Shown in pieces: positions 16,649 through 23,405 of a DNA stretch of 59,905 nt. Below the pieces are notes generated by a model. That model saw only the letters and a list, made by a program, of their open reading frames with translations. It was not told the origin of the DNA and searched no databases. Both the position numbers and the translations under genes were made by a program. Position 1 is the stretch's first letter; every line of letters begins with the position of its first letter. The DNA is from Aquabacterium sp. (GTDB lineage Bacteria > Pseudomonadota > Gammaproteobacteria > Burkholderiales > Burkholderiaceae_C), in assembly GCA_023150345.1 (NCBI GenBank), contig JAKLLB010000009.1, forward strand, positions 12,129 through 72,033, in the 5' to 3' direction.

Positions 16649-19195
16649 TTACTTGAACTGATAGTTGACGCGCAGCCAGATCTGCCGGCCATGCGGGTCG
16701 TCGCTGACGTTGACCCCGGTGCCGGCGAAGTTCAGCTCGTACGGCGGCTTGCGGTCGGAGATGTTCTTGATGCCCGCGCCCAGGCGCAGCGACTTCCACC
16801 CGCTGTACTGCACGCCCAGGTCCACGGTGTCGTGCGCGCCGACCCACAGGCTCTCGTCGCGGTTCTGGAAGTACGCGCGGAAGCGCGAGCGGTGGTTCAA
16901 GTGCAGGCTCGCGCCCCACGGCCCCATCGTCCAGCCCAGGGTGCTGACGTTGCGGTAGCGCGGGTTGCCGTACTCGCCGGCGACTTCCATCGCGCTGCCC
17001 TGCGCGTCGGTGCGGCTGACGCGGTCCAGGTAGGTCGACACCGACGACACGGTGAGCTGCCCCCAGCCGGCCAGCGCGACGCGGCCGCTGAGGTCCAGGT
17101 CGACCCCGCGCACCAGCGTCTGGCCGATGTTGTAGGGCTCGTAGACCCACACCGGGATGCCTTCGGCGCCCTTCGGAATGATGCTGTTGGGCGTCTCGGG
17201 CGGGCCGGGGAAGAAGATCTGGTTCGTGCGCTTGACGCTCCAGGCGTCGACGCCGACGGTCCAGTCGCGCACGACCTCGACGGCGACGCCGAGGTTCAGG
17301 TTCTTCGACTTCTCGGGCTTGAGGTCCGGCGCATTGGCGATGCGCACCTTGATGTTGTCGCCGTTCTGGTCCTGGCTCCAGTATTCGTACTCGCCAAACA
17401 TCTCGGGGATCGACGGCGCGCGGAAGCCCGTGCCGTACGAGCCGCGCAGCATCAGCGCGCGCACCGGCTGCCAGCGCAGCGCGAGCTTCGGGTTCGCCGT
17501 CGTGCCGAAACCGTCGTAATGGTCGGCGCGCAGCGCGGCCTGCACCTCCAGAGTCTTCAGCACCGGCAGCGACAGCTCGCCGTACACCGCGATCTGGTCG
17601 CGCCCGCCGGTGATCGGGCGGCGCACCGCGCCGCCGACGACGTCGCCGGCGATCGTGCGCTCGTCGGAGCCGTCGGACAGCTTCTCGCGCCGGATGTCGG
17701 CGCCCAGCGCCAGCATCGCCGCGCCGCCGGGCAGCGCCCACAGCTCGCGCGAGGCCTTCGCATCGGCGAAGGTGAAGCGGCTGTCGCCGTAGCGGTTGGA
17801 CTGCGCGCTGATCGCCGCGACGTCCGCCGCGCTCAGCGTGCCGAACACGTTCATGCTGTCCACGCGCGCCCAGGCCGCGGCGCTGTCGAGGTAGCCGGTG
17901 CCGATCATCGTGGTCTTGGTGCGCGCGCTGCCCAGCGCGGCTTCCCAGTCCCAGCCGCCCATCTCGCCGCTGACGCCGGCGACGATGCGGCTGGAGTCGC
18001 TGGTGACCTCGCGCCGGCGCGGCCCCATCTCCCAGAACAGCCGGCGCAGATAGACGCCGTTGCCCGCGCTGTTGCCGAACTCGCCGGGGTTGAAGTAGTT
18101 GAACGAGAGCTGGTAGGTCGACGACGGGATGAAGTCCATCTCCATCACGCTGCGGCTGGCCGAGACTTCGGCGAACGCCGTCATCGTCGGGCCCAGCCGC
18201 ACCGTGGCGCGGCCGAAGCCGCTGGTGCGCTGCTGCGCCGGCACGTAGGAGATGTCCTCGCTGTAGCTGTGCACGCAGGTGCCGGCGGCGTTCAGCGCGT
18301 CGCGGCCGCGATCGCAACTGCCGTTGGCGACGTACAGGCGGCCATTCCAGACGTTGCCGGTGTTCGAGTAGCTCGTCAGCGTGTTGAACGCCGGCGTGGC
18401 CACGCCCCAGGTCTTGCCGGCATAGCCGATGTCGCCGGTCTGATAACCCGCGGCCAGCGCGGCATCGGTCTGGTTGCGCCAGGTCGACGGCCGCGCGACC
18501 TGCATCACGCCGTCGCGCTGGTAATGGTCGAGCACGCCCATCACGTTGAAGCCGCTGCCGGCCAGCTCGCCCCAGCCGGCGGTGACGGTGACGTTGCGGT
18601 GGTCCAGGTCGTGGTAGCTCAGCGAGCGCCCGCCGGAGACCGCGACTTCCACGCCCTGGTACGAGCGGCGCAGGATGAAGTTGACGACGCCGCCGATCGC
18701 GTCGGTGCCGTAGATCGCCGACGCGCCTTCCTTCAGCACTTCGACGCGCTCGATCGCGGCGAACGGGATCGCGTTCAGGTCGACGAAGGTCGACGAATCG
18801 GTGAAGCCGTAGTACGAGACCCGCCGGCCGTTCAGCAGCACCAGCGTCGCGTTGGTTCCGAGCCCGCGCAGCGAGGCGCCGTTGGCTCCGGGCACCAGCG
18901 AGTTGGTCTCGACGTCGCTGACCTTGCCGTCGCCGTTCTGCGTGATCTTGTCCAGCAGTTGCGCGGCCGAGGTCACGCCGGCGGCCTCGATCTCCTTGGC
19001 CGTGATCACCTGGATGGCCTGCGGGCCCTCGGCGGTCAGACGCTTGATGTTGGAACCGGTGACCTCGACCTTCTGCGGAGCGTCGGCGCCCTGCGCGAGC
19101 GAGAGCATCGGCACGGCCGCGGCGACCGCGGCGGCACTGGCCAGCATTCGACCGAGGGGTGGGCACTGGATTCGCCGTTGTAGATCACGTGTCAT
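16649..19195 (-). CDS. TonB-dependent outer-membrane receptor
   Basis: An 848-residue ligand-gated beta-barrel importer energised by TonB. The signal peptide spans about residues 1-35 (MLASAAAVAAAVPMLSLAQG). The plug domain has the TonB-box-like segment QKVEVTGSNIKR, then PQAIQVITAKEIEAAG, SLRGLGTNATLVLLNGRRV and IERVEVLKEGASAIYGTDAIGGVVNFI, all standard plug motifs. The barrel follows to the C terminus WLRVNYQFK. GGAG lies 7 bases before ATG 19195. It is the first gene of a left-reading cluster (receptor, PLP enzyme, OsmC, possibly LivK-like), divergent from the TyrR-like regulator and downstream of a sigma-54-type promoter. Ligand unknown; no FecR or anti-sigma N-terminal extension. Confidence 0.95.
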   Translation of the reverse strand: MTRDLQRRIQCPPLGRMLASAAAVAAAVPMLSLAQGADAPQKVEVTGSNIKRLTAEGPQAIQVITAKEIEAAGVTSAAQLLDKITQNGDGKVSDVETNSLVPGANGASLRGLGTNATLVLLNGRRVSYYGFTDSSTFVDLNAIPFAAIERVEVLKEGASAIYGTDAIGGVVNFILRRSYQGVEVAVSGGRSLSYHDLDHRNVTVTAGWGELAGSGFNVMGVLDHYQRDGVMQVARPSTWRNQTDAALAAGYQTGDIGYAGKTWGVATPAFNTLTSYSNTGNVWNGRLYVANGSCDRGRDALNAAGTCVHSYSEDISYVPAQQRTSGFGRATVRLGPTMTAFAEVSASRSVMEMDFIPSSTYQLSFNYFNPGEFGNSAGNGVYLRRLFWEMGPRRREVTSDSSRIVAGVSGEMGGWDWEAALGSARTKTTMIGTGYLDSAAAWARVDSMNVFGTLSAADVAAISAQSNRYGDSRFTFADAKASRELWALPGGAAMLALGADIRREKLSDGSDERTIAGDVVGGAVRRPITGGRDQIAVYGELSLPVLKTLEVQAALRADHYDGFGTTANPKLALRWQPVRALMLRGSYGTGFRAPSIPEMFGEYEYWSQDQNGDNIKVRIANAPDLKPEKSKNLNLGVAVEVVRDWTVGVDAWSVKRTNQIFFPGPPETPNSIIPKGAEGIPVWVYEPYNIGQTLVRGVDLDLSGRVALAGWGQLTVSSVSTYLDRVSRTDAQGSAMEVAGEYGNPRYRNVSTLGWTMGPWGASLHLNHRSRFRAYFQNRDESLWVGAHDTVDLGVQYSGWKSLRLGAGIKNISDRKPPYELNFAGTGVNVSDDPHGRQIWLRVNYQFK

Positions 19196-19314
19196 TCATG
19201 TCTCCGAGTGTGGGCGTGCGATCGAGCGGAGGAGGTCGCTTTGAAGCTGCCGCGAGGCCCTCGCCCCTGCAAACAACTGCAGCCACCAGGCCGCGTTGGA
19301 CGACTGTTGCGAAC

Positions 19315-19329
19315 GCATGCGTCGTGCCA
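19315..19329 (-). promoter_or_regulatory. Predicted sigma-54 (-24/-12) promoter for the TonB receptor cluster
   Basis: Read on the minus strand the sequence is TGGCACGACGCATGC. It matches TGGCAC-N5-TTGC with one mismatch (A for T) and has the invariant GG-N10-GC spacing. Transcription would start near 19303, leaving a leader of about 108 bases before the receptor ATG at 19195. The divergent neighbour encodes a sigma-54-type activator with a GAFSGA loop, which supports the call. Confidence 0.7.
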
Positions 19330-19380
19330 GACCTCGGCCGCCTTTGAAATCAATGGGTTGCGTGGCTTGTGCACGACGCG

Positions 19381-19398
19381 TGTAAGCAAATCGATACA
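19381..19398. promoter_or_regulatory. TyrR-box-like site 1 (promoter-proximal)
   Basis: TGTAAG-CAAATC-GATACA compares with the E. coli TyrR box TGTAAA-N6-TTTACA: one mismatch in the left half and two in the right, same 18-bp frame. Its centre lies about 87 bp upstream of the predicted sigma-54 start at 19303. Confidence 0.5.
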
Positions 19399-19431
19399 CA
19401 TCTGGAACGAAGCAGATACATCGTCGATGCT

Positions 19432-19449
19432 TGTATGCATGCGCATACA
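19432..19449. promoter_or_regulatory. TyrR-box-like site 2 overlapping the regulator's own 5' region
   Basis: TGTATG-CATGCG-CATACA has perfectly inverted 6-bp half-sites in the TyrR-box frame. Its centre is 51 bp (about five helical turns) from site 1 and about 138 bp upstream of the predicted sigma-54 start. It ends 11 bp before the regulator's ATG, a position suited to autoregulation as well as to enhancer binding. Confidence 0.55.
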
Positions 19450-19460
19450 CTGTCGGCACG

Positions 19461-21110
19461 ATGCAACTGCGCCTGATCACCGAAGACCGTCTGGGCATCA
19501 CCCATGAGGTGTTGCAGCTCATTGCCGCACGCCAGCTCGACCTCGCCACGATGGAGATGGGGCTGCACAACATCTATCTGAACGTGCCTGACCTGCGGCC
19601 AGAGGAGCGCGCTGAAGTCGAGGCAGCGCTGTTGGCAGTGCCAGGCGTCAAGCGCGTGGAAGCGGCGCAACTCATGCCCGGCGAGGCCAGGCGCCTGCAA
19701 CTGGATGTGTTGCTCGGAACGTTGCCGCAGCCGGTGCTGGTGATCGGCAGCGATGGCCGCGTCGCCATGGCCAGTGCGGCCGCCCGACGTGCCGAAGGTG
19801 CGGGCGAGGCCGGGTGCATCGGCCGGTCCATCGACGACGTGCTCGGGCGCGAAGGGCTCTGGCGGGAACTGATGGAGAGCGGGGCACGCACGGGCGAGCA
19901 CGAGGTCACCTACGCGGGCAGCGCGTGGGTCCTCGACGCCAGCCCCTTGATCGACCCAGGCACGCGGCGGCTGACCGGTGCCGTGTTGACGCTGCAAGAC
20001 GCGTCATGGTTGGGTGAGCAGGTGGCGCGCCTGCAGCGCAAGCGACCGCCGGAAGGCTTCGAGGCGCTGCTGGGCGACTCGCAGTCAATGCGCCAGCTGC
20101 GCGCTCGAGCGCAGCGCGTGGCGGTGGTCGATGCGCCCCTGATGATCCTGGGCGAGACCGGCACCGGAAAGGAATTGGTCGCGCGCGCCTGCCACGAAGC
20201 CAGTGCACGCAGAAGTGCGCCCTTCCTGGCGCTCAATGCGGCTGCCTTGCCCGAGAGCCTGGCCGAGAGCGAGCTCTTCGGGTACGCACCGGGTGCGTTC
20301 TCCGGTGCGCAACGTGGCGGCAAGCCGGGTTTGCTCGAGATGGCCGGCAGCGGCACGGTTTTTCTCGACGAGATCGGTGAGATGTCGCCCTATCTGCAGA
20401 CCAAGCTGCTTCGGTTCCTCAACGACGGAACGTTTCGTCGCATCGGCGGCGATCGGGAGTTGCGCGCCGACGTACGCATACTCAGCGCCACTCACCGCGA
20501 CCTGGAGTCGATGGTGGAGCGGGCCGAGTTCCGCGAGGACCTGTACTACCGGCTCAACGTGTTGAACCTGCACGTGGCACCGCTGCGCGAGCGCGGCGAT
20601 GACATCCTGATGCTGGCCGAGCACTTCCTGGCGCGGGCTTCCCAGCAGGTTCGCCGTCGCGTTCCGCGCCTGACGCCGGCGGCGCGGCAGGCGCTGCGCG
20701 AGGCACCGTGGCCCGGAAACGTGCGTCAGTTGCAGAACGTGATCTTCCGCGCGGTGACGCTCACCGAGTCACAGTCGCTGGACGTGGCCGACTTGGGGCT
20801 GCACAGCGAGCGGCGGCGCAGTGCTGTCGCGCCACCGGATGAGATGGTTGCACAGACCTGGGCCGATGCCATGGCGGGATTCGAACGCGACCTGCTGGTG
20901 CGGCTCTACGATCAGTACCCGAGCAGCCGCAAGCTGGCGGTTCGGCTGGGCCTGTCGCATGCAGCGGTTGCCAAGCGGCTTCGGCGCTATGGCATTTCGA
21001 CGGTTGCGCGCGGGCGGGGCGCCGTCGTCGACACGGCGACGGCCCTCGCCGAGCCTAGCGCTTCTCCAGGCGCATCACATCTCCGTCGCGCCGCATCGAA
21101 AAACGGCTGA
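19461..21110 (+). CDS. TyrR-family enhancer-binding regulator (ACT-PAS-AAA+-HTH) with GAFSGA loop
   Basis: A 549-residue regulator colinear with E. coli TyrR: ACT domain (1-70, LRLITEDRLGITHEVLQL), PAS domain (about 78-180), AAA+ domain with Walker A GETGTGKE (231-238) and Walker B VFLDEIGEM (300-308), and a C-terminal helix-turn-helix (483-512) starting YDQYPSSRKLAVRLGLSH. E. coli TyrR lacks the sigma-54-contacting GAFTGA loop; here GAFSGA is present at 278-283, so sigma-54 activation is expected. The ACT domain suggests an amino-acid effector. It is divergent from the TonB receptor cluster. The last 56 bp overlap the convergent protease gene, so its final residues are antisense-encoded. Confidence 0.93.
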   Translation: MQLRLITEDRLGITHEVLQLIAARQLDLATMEMGLHNIYLNVPDLRPEERAEVEAALLAVPGVKRVEAAQLMPGEARRLQLDVLLGTLPQPVLVIGSDGRVAMASAAARRAEGAGEAGCIGRSIDDVLGREGLWRELMESGARTGEHEVTYAGSAWVLDASPLIDPGTRRLTGAVLTLQDASWLGEQVARLQRKRPPEGFEALLGDSQSMRQLRARAQRVAVVDAPLMILGETGTGKELVARACHEASARRSAPFLALNAAALPESLAESELFGYAPGAFSGAQRGGKPGLLEMAGSGTVFLDEIGEMSPYLQTKLLRFLNDGTFRRIGGDRELRADVRILSATHRDLESMVERAEFREDLYYRLNVLNLHVAPLRERGDDILMLAEHFLARASQQVRRRVPRLTPAARQALREAPWPGNVRQLQNVIFRAVTLTESQSLDVADLGLHSERRRSAVAPPDEMVAQTWADAMAGFERDLLVRLYDQYPSSRKLAVRLGLSHAAVAKRLRRYGISTVARGRGAVVDTATALAEPSASPGASHLRRAASKNG

Positions 21111-21735
21111 GAAAGCTGTTGCCCAGCAGCACGATGGGCATTTCGGAGGGCACGACGACGGCATCGACGTTGTAGACCTCGACATCGCCGACGCGCACCG
21201 AGTTGAGGTTGACCGCGTGCACGGGCACGACACCGCCGGCTGTCTGGGTCAGGCCGCGGCGGCCGCGTTTCCAGTCGACACCGATGCGCTGGGCTTCGCT
21301 CTGACTCATGGCCACCACCGTGGCGCCCGTGTCGACCATGAACTGCACGGGCTTGCCGTTGATCAGGCCTTGAGTCGTGAAGTGCCCGCCAGGGCCGGCC
21401 GGCAGCACGATCTCGGTGCCGCCGCCACCGCCGCTGGCGCCACCGCCCACGCGAGCCGGGGCCGCGCCCAGGCGCAGCACGCTCACCCGGCCGCCAACCT
21501 CGACCTCCGCCTCACCGTCGCCAAGCCTGCGCAAGGTGACGCCACCGACTGTGCTGCCCACTGCCACCGTATGCGGCTGGCCATTGATGAGCAGGAGGGC
21601 CTTGCTGCTGCCCAGGCTGCCCGACAGGCTCACGCTCTGGGCGGCGACCCCGAATGGGGCCACCAGTGCGATGGCCAGCGCCAGCGCGGACAGGCGCGCG
21701 CTAGTCGCGGAAGTTGTTGAATGCCAGGGGCACAT
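21055..21735 (-). CDS. Exported retropepsin-like aspartic protease (TIGR02281 type)
   Basis: A 226-residue protein with a signal peptide ([21 protein letters not shown]) and a single-chain clan AA protease domain. Visible are [13 protein letters not shown] with the catalytic DTG, the glycine-rich linker [10 protein letters not shown] before it, and [12 protein letters not shown], a family hallmark. The N-terminal half carries a short ligand-like region ([19 protein letters not shown]). I place the start at ATG 21735 because AAGGAGGT lies 5 bases upstream, inside the last codons of yajQ. It thus overlaps yajQ by 35 bp in another frame and is probably translationally coupled to it. Its 3' end overlaps the convergent TyrR-like gene by 56 bp. 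Confidence 0.88.
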   Translation of the reverse strand: MCPWHSTTSATSARLSALALAIALVAPFGVAAQSVSLSGSLGSSKALLLINGQPHTVAVGSTVGGVTLRRLGDGEAEVEVGGRVSVLRLGAAPARVGGGASGGGGGTEIVLPAGPGGHFTTQGLINGKPVQFMVDTGATVVAMSQSEAQRIGVDWKRGRRGLTQTAGGVVPVHAVNLNSVRVGDVEVYNVDAVVVPSEMPIVLLGNSFLSRFSMRRDGDVMRLEKR

Positions 21736-22201
21736 CGGCCACCTCCTTGCGCAGCAGTGCAATGGCGGCCTGCAGGTCATCGCGCTTGGCACCCGTGACG
21801 CGCACGCTGTCACCCTGTATGGCGGCCTGCACCTTGAGCTTGCTTTGCTTGATGAGCTGCTGGATCTTGCGGGCGGTATCGCTGTCGATGCCCTGCTTGA
21901 CGGCCACGGTGTGCCGCAGCTTGTCGCCACCCATCTTCTCGGGCTTCGACGAAAAGTCGAGGAATCGCGCGTCGACACCGCGCTTGCTGAGCTTGGCCAG
22001 CAGGATGTCCTTCACCTGGCCCAGCTGGAAGTCGCTGTCGCCCCACAGTTGCAGGCTGCGGTCCTTGCCGGACTCCACGCTCTCGATGCGGGCGGAGGAG
22101 CCCTTGAAGTCGAAGCGGGTGCCGATTTCCTTGGTGCTCTGGTCGACCGCATTGCGCAGTTCGACGAGATTGGGCTCGAGGACGGTATCGAAGCTGGGCA
22201 T
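21701..22201 (-). CDS. yajQ: YajQ-family nucleotide-binding protein
   Basis: A 166-residue protein of the YajQ/UPF0234 family, small two-domain proteins shown in Xanthomonas to bind cyclic di-GMP and also reported to bind RNA. Clear hallmarks are the N terminus [20 protein letters not shown], the segment [12 protein letters not shown] and the C-terminal repeat [20 protein letters not shown] ending LAFNNFRD. The ATG at 22201 follows a stable-looking leader hairpin and lacks a strong ribosome site. It is divergent from murB and overlaps the protease gene at its 3' end. Confidence 0.95.
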   Translation of the reverse strand: MPSFDTVLEPNLVELRNAVDQSTKEIGTRFDFKGSSARIESVESGKDRSLQLWGDSDFQLGQVKDILLAKLSKRGVDARFLDFSSKPEKMGGDKLRHTVAVKQGIDSDTARKIQQLIKQSKLKVQAAIQGDSVRVTGAKRDDLQAAIALLRKEVADVPLAFNNFRD

Positions 22202-22209
22202 GGTGTGCG

Positions 22210-22226
22210 CCGAGCGTTGCGCTCGG
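22210..22226 (-). other. Leader hairpin just upstream of yajQ
   Basis: CCGAGCG-TTG-CGCTCGG is a perfect 7-bp inverted repeat with a 3-base loop. It ends 8 bases before the yajQ ATG, where a ribosome site would normally lie. Confidence 0.5.
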
Positions 22227-22324
22227 TGTGGCAAGGGAACCAAGGCAAAAATTCTGCCATGTGCCTGTCGTCGCCACGCATGACCAAATCAAGCAGCGGT
22301 CGGCCACTCGGGGAAAATGCACGC

Positions 22325-23386
22325 ATGCATCTCTCAACAGGGTCATCGCAATCGAGCCTGCCCATCGAGCATGGAGTGAACCTGCGCGAACTGAACACCT
22401 TCGGTTTGCCGGCCACCGCGACGCACCTGGTTCGCATCACGTCGGATGCCGACGTGCGCCGCCTGCTCGACCATCCCAGGCTCGGCCGGCTGCCCAAGCT
22501 GGTGTTGGGTGGTGGCAGCAACCTCGTGCTCACGCGCGACCCGCCCGGGGTGGTAATGCGGGTGGAGGTCATGGGGCGACGCCTGGTGGCCGAGCACGAC
22601 GATGCCTGGGTGGTGGAGCTCGGCGCCGGCGAGAGCTGGCACGATTGCGTGCGCTGGACACTCGAGCAGGGCTGGCCTGGGCTCGAAAACCTGGCGCTGA
22701 TCCCAGGCACGGCAGGCGCGGCGCCGGTGCAGAACATCGGCGCCTATGGGCTCGAGCTGGCCGACCGCTTCGACGCGCTCGACGCCGTCGACCTCGTTAC
22801 CGGCCGCAGCGTCACGCTCGATGCCCGCGCATGTGCCTTTGGCTATCGCGACAGCGTCTTCAAGCATGCCGGCTTCGGAGGCCTGGCCGGCCGCAGCCTG
22901 GTTACCCGGGTGCGCCTGCGGCTGCCACGCCCGTGGAAACCGGTATTGGGTTACCTCGATTTGGAGCGACGCATGGCCGAGACCGGTTGCGCGCACCCCG
23001 ATGCGCGAACGATCTTCGATTGGGTCTGCGAGATCCGCCGCGCCAAGCTGCCCGATCCGGCTGTGGTGGGCAATGCCGGCAGCTTCTTCAAGAATCCGGT
23101 GGTCAGCGCCGAGCAATGCCACGACATCATCGCCCGCGATCCTCACATCGTGCACTACCCACTTCCGGACGGGCGGTTCAAGCTGGCCGCCGGCTGGCTG
23201 ATCGATGCCTGCGGCTGGAAGGGCAAGAACGTCGGCCGTGCCGGCGTCTACGAGCGCCAGGCGCTGGTGCTGGTGAATCGGGGGGGCGCCAGTGGAGCGG
23301 AGGTGGTGACTCTCGCGCGCGCCATCCAGGAAAGCGTCTACGGCCGCTTCGGTATCCGGCTCGAACCTGAACCGGTGGTGGTCTAG
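22325..23386 (+). CDS. murB: UDP-N-acetylenolpyruvoylglucosamine reductase (type I MurB)
   Basis: A cytoplasmic FAD enzyme that reduces UDP-GlcNAc-enolpyruvate to UDP-MurNAc with NADPH in peptidoglycan synthesis. The 353-residue protein shows LGGGSNLVL (GGGSN at 62-66), APVQNIGAYG, the type I signature YRDSVFK (174-180), GNAGSFFKNP with the proton-donor Ser253 and a late Glu in IRLEPEP. The start at 22325 is the first ATG after a stretch without homology. It stands alone on the plus strand, divergent from yajQ and convergent with a hybrid kinase; its TAG stop lies inside a 9-bp palindrome. Confidence 0.97.
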   Translation: MHLSTGSSQSSLPIEHGVNLRELNTFGLPATATHLVRITSDADVRRLLDHPRLGRLPKLVLGGGSNLVLTRDPPGVVMRVEVMGRRLVAEHDDAWVVELGAGESWHDCVRWTLEQGWPGLENLALIPGTAGAAPVQNIGAYGLELADRFDALDAVDLVTGRSVTLDARACAFGYRDSVFKHAGFGGLAGRSLVTRVRLRLPRPWKPVLGYLDLERRMAETGCAHPDARTIFDWVCEIRRAKLPDPAVVGNAGSFFKNPVVSAEQCHDIIARDPHIVHYPLPDGRFKLAAGWLIDACGWKGKNVGRAGVYERQALVLVNRGGASGAEVVTLARAIQESVYGRFGIRLEPEPVVV

Positions 23387-23405
23387 GAGCCTGTCGGGCT
23401 CCTAG
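23383..23405. terminator. Perfect palindrome spanning both convergent stop codons
   Basis: CTAGGAGCC-TGTCG-GGCTCCTAG is a 9-bp perfect inverted repeat with a 5-base loop. The left arm contains the murB TAG and the right arm contains the TAG of the hybrid kinase read on the other strand. There is no T-tract on either side. Position suggests a bidirectional terminator or mRNA 3'-end stabiliser. Confidence 0.55.

Noticed and set aside
16340-19183. 947-codon open frame antisense to the TonB receptor and PLP enzyme
   Set aside because: It is a low-complexity Arg/Ala/Val shadow of recognisable genes, with no motif of its own.
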